Shown here: positions 17,035-24,601 of the stretch, piece by piece | How positions within the stretch are numbered: position 1 is the stretch's first letter | Layout: every line of letters starts with the position of its first letter | Assembly: GCA_036384915.1 (NCBI GenBank) | Contig: DASVLJ010000072.1 | Span: 1-47,393, forward strand | DNA from: PKWO01 sp036384915 | GTDB lineage: Bacteria > Pseudomonadota > Gammaproteobacteria > Burkholderiales > Burkholderiaceae_D | Direction: 5' to 3' | Length of the DNA stretch: 47,393 nucleotides | Made by a program: the position numbers and the translations under genes | The notes under the pieces: model-generated | The model's input: only the letters and a program-made list of their open reading frames with translations | The model's database searches: none | Told to the model about the DNA's origin: nothing

Positions 17035-17415
17035 ATGCTGAAAGTCGAATCGCCAAAAGAGATTGCGCAATCCCTCACTGAACTCTGGTCCCCACGCGTC
17101 ATCGGCGAAATCGACGACGCTTATGTCAAGGTGGCCAAAATTCATGGGGCGCTGACTTGGCACAAGCACGACGAGGAAGACGAACTGTTCTTCATTCTCC
17201 ATGGCCGGCTCAGCATCGAAATGGAGAACGGCACGGCCGAACTGGATCAAGGCGACATGTTCATCGTGCCTAAAGGTGTCCTCCACAATCCGATAGCGTT
17301 GGAGCCGTGCCTGATCATGTTGATCGAGCGCAAGTCGGCGAAGCACACCGGAGACGTGACGGTTGACGGCACCCGATCCGTTGAAGATCAATTGCGGCCG
17401 GTGTCAAAGGTGTGA
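17035..17415 (+). CDS. Small cupin-domain protein
   Basis: This 126-residue single-domain cupin shows motif 1 as H43-K-H45-DEEDE50...G and motif 2 as GDMFIVPKGVLHNP with H84, so the usual two-His/Glu/His metal site looks intact. Small cupins of this kind can be isomerases, dioxygenases or sensor proteins, and many are uncharacterised. No signal peptide is seen, so it is cytoplasmic. It is the last gene before a new promoter-like element, so it probably ends the first long transcript. A tailoring or regulatory role is possible; the reaction cannot be named. Confidence 0.85.
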   Translation: MLKVESPKEIAQSLTELWSPRVIGEIDDAYVKVAKIHGALTWHKHDEEDELFFILHGRLSIEMENGTAELDQGDMFIVPKGVLHNPIALEPCLIMLIERKSAKHTGDVTVDGTRSVEDQLRPVSKV

Positions 17416-17460
17416 CGCGGAGAATGGCGAAACGTGACCGCCTTGCATTACTTCAAGCTT

Positions 17461-17527
17461 CACGAAAACGCCATATTCATGCCATGGAATCATCATATCC
17501 GCGTGAAGTTTGTTTGCTATATTGCGA
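17461..17527 (+). promoter_or_regulatory. Conserved promoter/operator element, copy 2
   Basis: This is the second copy of the element at 2143..2209, of identical length with no gaps. It has GCCATGGAATCATCA at 17481-17495 and TGCTATATTGCGA at 17515-17527, with TGAA and scattered T positions conserved between them. The extended -10 is TGC-TATATT. It lies about 200 bp upstream of the antiporter gene and would drive the second half of the cluster. The 200-base leader (17528-17728) is GC-rich and holds no recognisable gene. Confidence 0.65.
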
Positions 17528-17728
17528 TACGCACTGACAAGCACCGGCACCATCGTCCTTGCCGGATCAATTCGCGAAGATTCGAGCGGAGCGCCATCGA
17601 CGCCAAAGCAATGAGACCATGCCCGTACCGGATTGGCGCGCGCTGCGGCGCGTTGCAGGCGCGCAGAGGTTCGGCAATTACCGGGACCAATTCAGTAGCA
17701 CGTAAAAATTGGAGATGGAGGCAAGCTT

Positions 17729-18976
17729 ATGCGTGACAATCCGGTTCTCATGCAAGTCATCGTGATACTGTGTGCGGCGAGCTTGGTTGGGTTCGGCCTG
17801 CGAAGGCTGCGCCAGCCGGCGGTCGTGTGCGAAATGATCGCCGGATTCATGCTCGGGCCCGCAATATTCGGCGCCATCGCCCCCGAGATTCACGCACAGA
17901 TTTTCACCGCCTCCAGCCTGCAGGGACTGCAAAGCCTGGTTCAACTCGGCATCATCCTCTTCATGTTCATCGTCGGACTCGAATTCAGGGTTCCTGTCGG
18001 CGACAGGAAAATGCTGTTTTCGGCGGCTTCCATCGGCATCTCTTCCGTCTTGCTGCCGCTCGGCCTGGGCCTGGCTGCCGCCACGGTTCTGTACAAATCC
18101 TATGCGCCGGAGAACGTGTCCTTCTGGTCTTTCGCCTTCTTCATCTCCGTCGCGTTTTCGATCAGCGCGTTTCCCGTCCTGGCACGCATCCTCGTCGACC
18201 GCGCGATTTCCCACACGATGCTGGGGCGGCTCGCCATCCTGTCCGCGGCGTTTGCCGACCTGCTTGCCTGGGTGCTGGTCGGGATGGTCGTCATTTTTGC
18301 GAGCCTGCATTCGGACTGGACCCCCACCGTGCTGCTCGTCGGCGGGGCGGCCGCCATGATCCTCGTGCTGTTCTTCGTCGTGCGGCCCATGGTATCGCGG
18401 TATTTGCCGCCGACCGGCCAACCCGGCCGCGCACTTTTCACATTGATCCTCATCGGGCTGTTGCTTACTGCCTTCGTCGCGAACTTCATCCACATGCATG
18501 AAGTCCTGGGCGCATTCCTGTTCGGCCTTTGCCTGCCGCGCGACGATCGCTTGCTGAACTGGTTCCGAGAGCGGATCGAACCCCTGGCAACGATATTGAT
18601 GCCGCTGTTCTTCGCCCTGGCCGGCCTCAAGAACGCGTCCGGCATGTTTAACGCCGACGCCCTGGATATCCTTGCGCTGGTGCTGGTGACAGCCGTGGTC
18701 GGCAAAATGGCCGGCGCATACATTGGCGCGAAATTTGCGGGGTATCCGTCCCGCGTGGCGCTCTCCCTCGGCGCATTGATGAATGCCCGCGGCTTGATGG
18801 AGCTTGTCGTGATCAAGATCGGCCTCGACGCCGGTCTGATTGAATCCAGGCTCTTCACCATTTTCCTCGTCATGACCATCGTCACCACGATGATGGCTGG
18901 GCCGCTGTTGACTCTCCTCGGACGCAAATCCGCGGATGAGGTGCCGGGGAATGAAGAACCGGTGAGCAGCCTCTGA
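17729..18976 (+). CDS. CPA2-type cation/proton antiporter (KefB/NapA-like)
   Basis: The 415-residue membrane protein has about 12 predicted hydrophobic segments and the Na/H-exchanger domain of the CPA2 family. Visible features are an N-terminal FGLRRLRQPAVVCEMIAGFMLGP, LVQLGIILFMFIVGLEF, the SISAFPVLARIL helix after a hydrophobic stretch, and LGALMNARGLMELVVIKIGLD, the conserved NARG-E helix. There is no C-terminal TrkA-N or TrkA-C domain, so it is a short form. The ribosome-binding site is GGAGATGGAGG, starting about 18 bp upstream of the ATG. It opens the second gene set of the cluster. Antiporters sometimes accompany antibiotic clusters as transport or resistance genes; the link here is inferred. 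Confidence 0.9.
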   Translation: MRDNPVLMQVIVILCAASLVGFGLRRLRQPAVVCEMIAGFMLGPAIFGAIAPEIHAQIFTASSLQGLQSLVQLGIILFMFIVGLEFRVPVGDRKMLFSAASIGISSVLLPLGLGLAAATVLYKSYAPENVSFWSFAFFISVAFSISAFPVLARILVDRAISHTMLGRLAILSAAFADLLAWVLVGMVVIFASLHSDWTPTVLLVGGAAAMILVLFFVVRPMVSRYLPPTGQPGRALFTLILIGLLLTAFVANFIHMHEVLGAFLFGLCLPRDDRLLNWFRERIEPLATILMPLFFALAGLKNASGMFNADALDILALVLVTAVVGKMAGAYIGAKFAGYPSRVALSLGALMNARGLMELVVIKIGLDAGLIESRLFTIFLVMTIVTTMMAGPLLTLLGRKSADEVPGNEEPVSSL

Positions 18977-19027
18977 CGTCCCGAATCGTGAAGTCGTGTT
19001 TTGCCAAGACGGTGTAAAGACAATCAA

Positions 19028-20299
19028 ATGGATCGACCAGTCGAGAAGAAAAAGTGGACGCGCGCCAGGATCGTCGTCTCCGCGGTTATCGGCGTCACGG
19101 CGCTGGCGACGATCGCCGCGGTTTTCGCAACGCCGCGCCAGACGAGGCTGGCAATCGACGGAAACCGCCTGAGCATCGCGCAGGTCCATCAGGCGGAATT
19201 CCAGGAGTACGCGGCAGTCACCGGGCACGCGCAGCCCAACAAGACCACATTTCTGGATCTGCAAGAGGGCGGTATCGTCGAAAAGATCTATGTGCACAGC
19301 GGCGAACTGGTGAAGAAGGGCGACCTCATCCTGCTCTTTTCCAACAACACGGCGCAAAAGGAAAACATCGAAGCCGAGACGCGTTTGCTGGACAACCTCA
19401 ACCAATTGCGCAACTCAAGAATCAGCCTGACTCAATCCAACCTGATCCTGAAGGACCAGCTATTGGACGTGGAAAAGAAAATACTGGACGCGCAGGCGAA
19501 ATTTACGCGTTACCAGCAACTGATGAGCAATCCGACGCCGTTTCTGTCGAATGAGGCGTTTTCGACGGCGCGCGACGAACTGGCCTACTACAAGAACAAG
19601 CGCGAACTGCTGCAGGAGCGCATCCGTGCTGAGACCATTCTGGAGGAGCAGCAAAGCAAGCAGATCGACTCGTCCATCGCCAGCGTCAATCGCGACATGG
19701 AAGTGCTCTCGGAGATCATCGACAGCCTGAAAGTCCGGGCACCCACCGACGGCCAGCTTTCGACCTTGAACGTCGAGGTCGGTCAAAGCATCCAGCGCTG
19801 GGCGCGTGTCGGCCAGATCGACGAATTGGGCAGCTTCATGGTTCGCGCGGATATCGACCAGTACTACATTTCGAAAGTCGCGATCGGTCAGAAGGGAAAA
19901 TTCGAGTTCGACGGACACCCCTACGAACTCAAGGTGTCCAAGATCTACCCGGAAGTGAAGAATAGCGTATTCCAGGCAGACCTCGCTTTCGTCGGCGCCA
20001 CGCCCGAAGGCTTGAAGCGCGGCCAGGATCTGCAAATCGATTTAAGTCTGAGCGAAGCAAAAACGACCAGCGTGGTGGACAAAGGCGGATTTTATCGCCA
20101 CACCAACGGGCGCTGGGCCTATTTGCTCTCCTCGGACGGACGCTACGCCCGCCGCACCAATCTCGTCCTGGGCCGCCAGAATCCGCAATCGGTCGAGGTA
20201 CTGGACGGACTCAAGGTCGGCGACCGGATCATCACGTCGGACTACGACAATTTTGGGGACGTTGACGAACTTTCATTCAAGGAACCGTTGAAGCAGTGA
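19028..20299 (+). CDS. Periplasmic adaptor of an ABC efflux system (MacA/HlyD-like)
   Basis: The 423-residue protein has one N-terminal membrane anchor (about residues 15-38) and a membrane-fusion architecture. A lipoyl half-domain (EGGIVEKIYVHSGELVKKGDLIL) is followed by a long alpha-helical hairpin rich in Gln, Glu and Leu (about 110-220), then the second lipoyl half (KVRAPTDGQLSTLNVEVGQSI) and beta-barrel domains. It should bridge an inner-membrane ABC permease to an outer-membrane TolC channel. Its likely partners are the ATPase at 23889 and FtsX-type permease at 24602, which together make a split MacAB-like system. No TolC gene is present in the window. The start at 19028 is chosen over 19001. 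Confidence 0.88.
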   Translation: MDRPVEKKKWTRARIVVSAVIGVTALATIAAVFATPRQTRLAIDGNRLSIAQVHQAEFQEYAAVTGHAQPNKTTFLDLQEGGIVEKIYVHSGELVKKGDLILLFSNNTAQKENIEAETRLLDNLNQLRNSRISLTQSNLILKDQLLDVEKKILDAQAKFTRYQQLMSNPTPFLSNEAFSTARDELAYYKNKRELLQERIRAETILEEQQSKQIDSSIASVNRDMEVLSEIIDSLKVRAPTDGQLSTLNVEVGQSIQRWARVGQIDELGSFMVRADIDQYYISKVAIGQKGKFEFDGHPYELKVSKIYPEVKNSVFQADLAFVGATPEGLKRGQDLQIDLSLSEAKTTSVVDKGGFYRHTNGRWAYLLSSDGRYARRTNLVLGRQNPQSVEVLDGLKVGDRIITSDYDNFGDVDELSFKEPLKQ

Positions 20300-20350
20300 C
20301 GGCAAGATGTCGCTGCGGCGGTTTGCGAACATAGTCAAGCGAGTTGAAGA

Positions 20351-22003
20351 ATGAGCGCTGGGAATTGGTACCTCAAGGAAGATGTCTATTTCGAACCCCT
20401 GTTCAATCATTGGTATGCCTGGCCCTATCTGATCCAGCCCGCAACCGCGGCGAGACATACCGTCCACACGCACCGCCGCATCATGAAGTCGTTCGTGAAC
20501 AACGCACAGATGCACATTCTCGCGAACAGGGAAAGCGACCTGGCAGGCAGCGAATACCTGAACTGCCAGGAAGACCAGGTTTCCAGCATCAAGGACCTGG
20601 TGGCGGAATTGGAGGAAACCTGTGCCCCGCTGGTACAATTTTCTGCCGGAATCGATGAGCTGGAAGAGCTGCTGAGGAGCCACACCAGCGGCGAATCGAT
20701 CGAGCCGCTGTACAGGAAAATCCCCGAAAAGCTGCGGGGATTCGTGGAATTGTTCATGGATTCCGAGCATCACCCTTCGTACCGTTTCATCGAACCCTTG
20801 CTCTATCGCAGCGAGTTCTACAAACGGGAACTGCAAAGCCTCGGTTTTGGCCGGCTCTCGCGCGTCAAGGAGCGGCCGTTCGTGTTCAGCACGCCGCGGC
20901 TTCCGGACGAAAACCACCTGCAATTGAGCCTGGACTACAACCACGAGAAGGTGGACATGCTGTTCCGGGCGCGCGAATTGCCGTTGAGCCATGCGGAATT
21001 GGACTGGCTGATCACCAATACCGGCTCCAAGGGCGGCTTGGCAATGGCGGACCTGTTTACCGAGCAGGCGCCCAAGTATCGCCATGAGCCGATTCATGTC
21101 GGCGTCCGCGTCAATTACATCGGGCATGCGGGTTTCATGATCGAGAGTCCCGATGTCACGATCCTGATCGACCCGCTTATCCCCAGCCGAGGGAATCGGG
21201 ATGCCGACAGTTTGATCAGCTATAGCGAGCTGCCCAAGACAATCGACTACATCTGCCTGACCCATAGCCACCAGGACCATGTCAACATCGAGACTTTGCT
21301 GCAGCTTCGCTACAAGACCAGGAAAGTCATCGTGCCGAAGAACAATGGCGGCGGCTTGTTCGATCCCTCGATCAAGCTGATCTTGCAGAACTTAAATTTC
21401 GACGTCGTGGAGGCGGAGGATCTCGACGAATTCGCGATTCCGGGAGGCAAAATTGTGGCCATGCCTTTTCTGGGCGAACACGGCGACCTGCACATCCGCT
21501 CGAAATCGGCCTGGTATATCGAGATTCAAGGCAAGAAACTCTTTTTCGCCGCGGATTCGTGCAACCTGGAAAACAGGCTGTACGAAAAATTGAGCGGTTT
21601 CGCCAAGGACTTCGACATCCTGGCCATCGGCATGGAATGCGTCGGTGCGCCCTATACCTGGCTATACGGCGCGCTCACCACCAAGATGATAGGCAAGAAC
21701 ATCAAGAATTCGCGGCGCCTCAACGGCAGCGACTTCGACAGGGGCTTTCCCATGGTGCTGGCATTCAATCCCAAAAGGGTGTTTGTCTATGCGCTGGGCC
21801 AGGAACCCTGTTACCGATATATCACGGGAATCCAGTATCACGATGATTCGAAGCAAATTGTCGAATCTGGCAAGATGATAGACGGCTGCCGGGAAATCGG
21901 GATCAGTGCCGAACGTATGTATGGAAAGAGAACGATCGTGCTCGACGGCAACGAAGAGGGGCACGCCTTGCCAGTGTCCGGGTTCGCTGTACAATCGGCA
22001 TAG
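20351..22003 (+). CDS. CmlA-like diiron amino-acid beta-hydroxylase (metallo-beta-lactamase fold)
   Basis: The 550-residue protein has an N-terminal domain of about 245 residues and a C-terminal metallo-beta-lactamase-type domain. The metal motif is THSHQDH (H305, H307, D309, H310), followed by E376 in FLGEHGDL and D402 in AADSCN. Later conserved stretches are GMECVGAPYTWLYG and VYALGQEPCYRYITGIQY. Length, two-domain layout and residue spacing match CmlA, the diiron oxygenase that beta-hydroxylates an aminoacyl group bound to an NRPS carrier in chloramphenicol biosynthesis. It is therefore more likely a beta-hydroxylase of a tethered amino acid than a hydrolase. The substrate module is not known. 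Confidence 0.88.
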   Translation: MSAGNWYLKEDVYFEPLFNHWYAWPYLIQPATAARHTVHTHRRIMKSFVNNAQMHILANRESDLAGSEYLNCQEDQVSSIKDLVAELEETCAPLVQFSAGIDELEELLRSHTSGESIEPLYRKIPEKLRGFVELFMDSEHHPSYRFIEPLLYRSEFYKRELQSLGFGRLSRVKERPFVFSTPRLPDENHLQLSLDYNHEKVDMLFRARELPLSHAELDWLITNTGSKGGLAMADLFTEQAPKYRHEPIHVGVRVNYIGHAGFMIESPDVTILIDPLIPSRGNRDADSLISYSELPKTIDYICLTHSHQDHVNIETLLQLRYKTRKVIVPKNNGGGLFDPSIKLILQNLNFDVVEAEDLDEFAIPGGKIVAMPFLGEHGDLHIRSKSAWYIEIQGKKLFFAADSCNLENRLYEKLSGFAKDFDILAIGMECVGAPYTWLYGALTTKMIGKNIKNSRRLNGSDFDRGFPMVLAFNPKRVFVYALGQEPCYRYITGIQYHDDSKQIVESGKMIDGCREIGISAERMYGKRTIVLDGNEEGHALPVSGFAVQSA

Positions 22004-22075
22004 CCGTTATCGACGCCTGAGGTTCCTGCCATCGGTTTGGCCCGGATTCACTTGCACCGTAAGGAGGGTAATTTC

Positions 22076-22453
22076 ATGATTTCAAAGAGACTGATTGCCG
22101 TCATTCCCAGCACCATTCTTGCCATCGCAACGGCCGCATCGACTGCATTCGCGGTGTCGGCCCTGTCGTTCGGCTGGCTGTTGGGCCTGATCGTGCTTGC
22201 GCTTGCCGCATTGCTTGCCGACGTACTGAAGTCCTATTGGGAGACAGGAAAGATCGTTTCCTCGCCGGCCGCATGGATCATTGCCATCGCCTTTCTGGCA
22301 GCCGGATGGGTACTGAAAATTCGAGGGCTCGGCCTCTTGCCGGCGCTCCTTCCTCAATTCGGTGTCATCGCCTGGTTCGTTTTGGTTTTTCGCCTCAAGA
22401 ATGACCGGCAAGCTTGCATCGGCGTCAAAGAGATCAACAACAAGGGAGAGTGA
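22076..22453 (+). CDS. Small inner-membrane protein of unknown function
   Basis: The 125-residue protein has three or four hydrophobic segments (about residues 5-25, 28-47, 63-79 and 84-102) and a polar C-terminus. A very strong AAGGAGGG site lies at 22061-22068, supporting the start at 22076. It ends 2 bp before the start of the rhodanese gene, so the two are likely co-translated. I do not recognise a family. It could assist export or immunity, but nothing in the sequence shows this. Confidence 0.75.
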   Translation: MISKRLIAVIPSTILAIATAASTAFAVSALSFGWLLGLIVLALAALLADVLKSYWETGKIVSSPAAWIIAIAFLAAGWVLKIRGLGLLPALLPQFGVIAWFVLVFRLKNDRQACIGVKEINNKGE

Positions 22454-22455
22454 CC

Positions 22456-22797
22456 ATGTTTGCACTACTCATGGGGGTCAGCAGTGTTTCACCTGCCGCG
22501 CTTCAAGAATTGATCCTTGCCCAAAGCGTCACCGTCTTCGATGTCAATTCGCGTCAAAGCTGGTTGCAAGCGCATGTTCCTGGAGCAATCAATCTTGACC
22601 CAACGGCTTATGAGGCCAGCGCTCTGCCGAGCGACAAGGAATCCAGGATCGTCTTCTACTGCTCCAATCCGATGTGCCGAAAGGCACCCAATGCCGCGCG
22701 CCGGGCCAAGAAGCTGGGATATATCAACGCGGCCGTCATGTCCGCCGGCATCACCGGTTGGATCAATGCCAAGCTGCCGACCGAGAGCGCTCAATAG
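22456..22797 (+). CDS. Single-domain rhodanese-like sulfurtransferase
   Basis: This 113-residue rhodanese domain has the CH2A-like stretch VTVFDVNSRQSWLQAHVPGAINLD and the active loop FYCSNPMCRKAPN, whose first Cys should carry the persulfide. The second Cys and Arg in the loop (C-x4-C-R) are retained. A C-terminal AGITGWINAKLP segment is typical. No signal peptide is seen. The gene starts 2 bp after the small membrane protein. Its role in the cluster is unclear: sulfur transfer, or detoxification in a self-protection step, are both possible. Confidence 0.88.
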   Translation: MFALLMGVSSVSPAALQELILAQSVTVFDVNSRQSWLQAHVPGAINLDPTAYEASALPSDKESRIVFYCSNPMCRKAPNAARRAKKLGYINAAVMSAGITGWINAKLPTESAQ

Positions 22798-22840
22798 CGC
22801 GCTGGGCCGCGGCAGGCCGGCTCCAAATATGTGAAGGCGA

Positions 22841-22882
22841 ACACAGTATCGCCATAATCTCTTCATATTTGCCTGCTATATT
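22841..22882 (+). promoter_or_regulatory. Partial third copy of the cluster promoter element
   Basis: The region has CGCCATAATC (22850-22859), TTCATAT and TGCTATATT (22874-22882), all present in the elements at 2143 and 17461. Here they are closer: CGCCATA to TGCTATATT is 24 bp, against 46 bp in copy 2, a difference of about two helical turns. The GCCATGGAATCATCA block is missing. The extended -10 is intact and would drive the thioesterase II and transporter genes about 200 bp downstream. The leader 22883-23083 holds no recognisable gene. Confidence 0.4.
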
Positions 22883-23083
22883 TTGTCCCATGAATTGGGG
22901 TAAATGCGTCGCCCGCCCTTGGACGATGTGGATTTGGCCCAACCGCGCTGGTGTCGCGCTTCCAATCGCCTTTTTCTGAAATTCTTGCCTCGCGGTCGCG
23001 CAAATCGCGGCCAAAGCATGCGCAGATAGGTGCCTTCGGGTACAGGGAAGTGACGATGGCCAGTGGCCAACGTGGGTACCGAC

Positions 23084-23872
23084 ATGCAGAAATCAAAATG
23101 GTTTTTGATCAGAAAACCCAAGCCGGATGCCGCATTCAGGCTGTTTTGCTTCCCTTATGCCGGCGGCAGCGCCGCATCTTATGCGGCGTGGGACGACTTG
23201 CTTCCCGATAGCATCGAACTCGTCGCCATCCAGCCGCCCGGCCGTGCCAATCGCATGGACGAAGACCTGCTCACGTCGGTCGGCCAAATGGCGCAGCACG
23301 TTGCAGAGGCGATCCCGCCGCTGCTGGATCGTCCCTACATGATCTATGGCCATAGCCTGGGATCGGCGGTGAGCTTCGAACTATTGCACGCGTTGAAGGA
23401 ACGGGAACTCCCGCTGCCGTTCAAGTATATCTGCGGGGCAAGACGTGCCCCTCAAAATGCGCCGCGCATCCCGCCGATCCACGACTACCCGCTCGAAAAG
23501 TTCAAGACCGAGCTGAGGGAGTCGTATGGCACGCCGGAAATCGTATTGAACAGCGCCGAACTGATGGAAATCTTCGCGCCGATACTGCGGACCGACTTCA
23601 AGGCCGCCTACACCTACTTGCGCAAGCCCGCCTTCAAGTTCGACGTCGACGTCACCGTCTTCGGCGGGGCGCGGGACGACAAAGTCCTGATGGAAGACAT
23701 GACCGGTTGGCAGGAGCACTTCGTCAAACCGGTCGATTTCAAGGTCTTCGAGGGCGGCCACATGTTTTTGGACACGAACAGGGAATTGGTGGTCGGCGCA
23801 ATCCGCGCAAGCTTCGAAGCGGAACATCCGGAAAAAACGCCATGCAGGATCGATCAATTCCCTGCCTCTTGA
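23084..23872 (+). CDS. Type II thioesterase (GrsT/SrfD-like)
   Basis: The 262-residue stand-alone thioesterase has the classic opening WFLIRKPKPDAAFRLFCFPYAGGSA, PPGRANRMDE, nucleophile motif GHSLGSA (S91), a Tyr- and Pro-rich lid and a C-terminal EGGHMFLD with the catalytic His. Type II thioesterases clear mis-primed or stalled acyl groups from NRPS carriers. The start at 23084 gives the usual family N-terminus; a GTG at 23063 is an in-frame alternative. It is the first gene after the partial promoter element and precedes the MacB-like transporter genes by 16 bp. Confidence 0.93.
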   Translation: MQKSKWFLIRKPKPDAAFRLFCFPYAGGSAASYAAWDDLLPDSIELVAIQPPGRANRMDEDLLTSVGQMAQHVAEAIPPLLDRPYMIYGHSLGSAVSFELLHALKERELPLPFKYICGARRAPQNAPRIPPIHDYPLEKFKTELRESYGTPEIVLNSAELMEIFAPILRTDFKAAYTYLRKPAFKFDVDVTVFGGARDDKVLMEDMTGWQEHFVKPVDFKVFEGGHMFLDTNRELVVGAIRASFEAEHPEKTPCRIDQFPAS

Positions 23873-23888
23873 ACGGACGGAACATTCA

Positions 23889-24563
<675 letters not shown>

Positions 24564-24601
24564 GCTGCACGAAACCATCGGCCCCGCCCAGGAGAAAATG
24601 C

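Noticed and set aside
17678..19405. Long minus-strand open frame (575 codons) opposite the antiporter gene
   Set aside because: It is antisense to a clear membrane-protein gene, its translation is low-complexity (rich in His, Asp, Gln, Arg), and it has no recognisable domain. Such frames are common opposite GC-rich genes.
20351..22003. Metallo-beta-lactamase or resistance hydrolase
   Set aside because: The large N-terminal domain, the E376/D402 ligands and the C-terminal motifs fit CmlA-type diiron oxygenases better.
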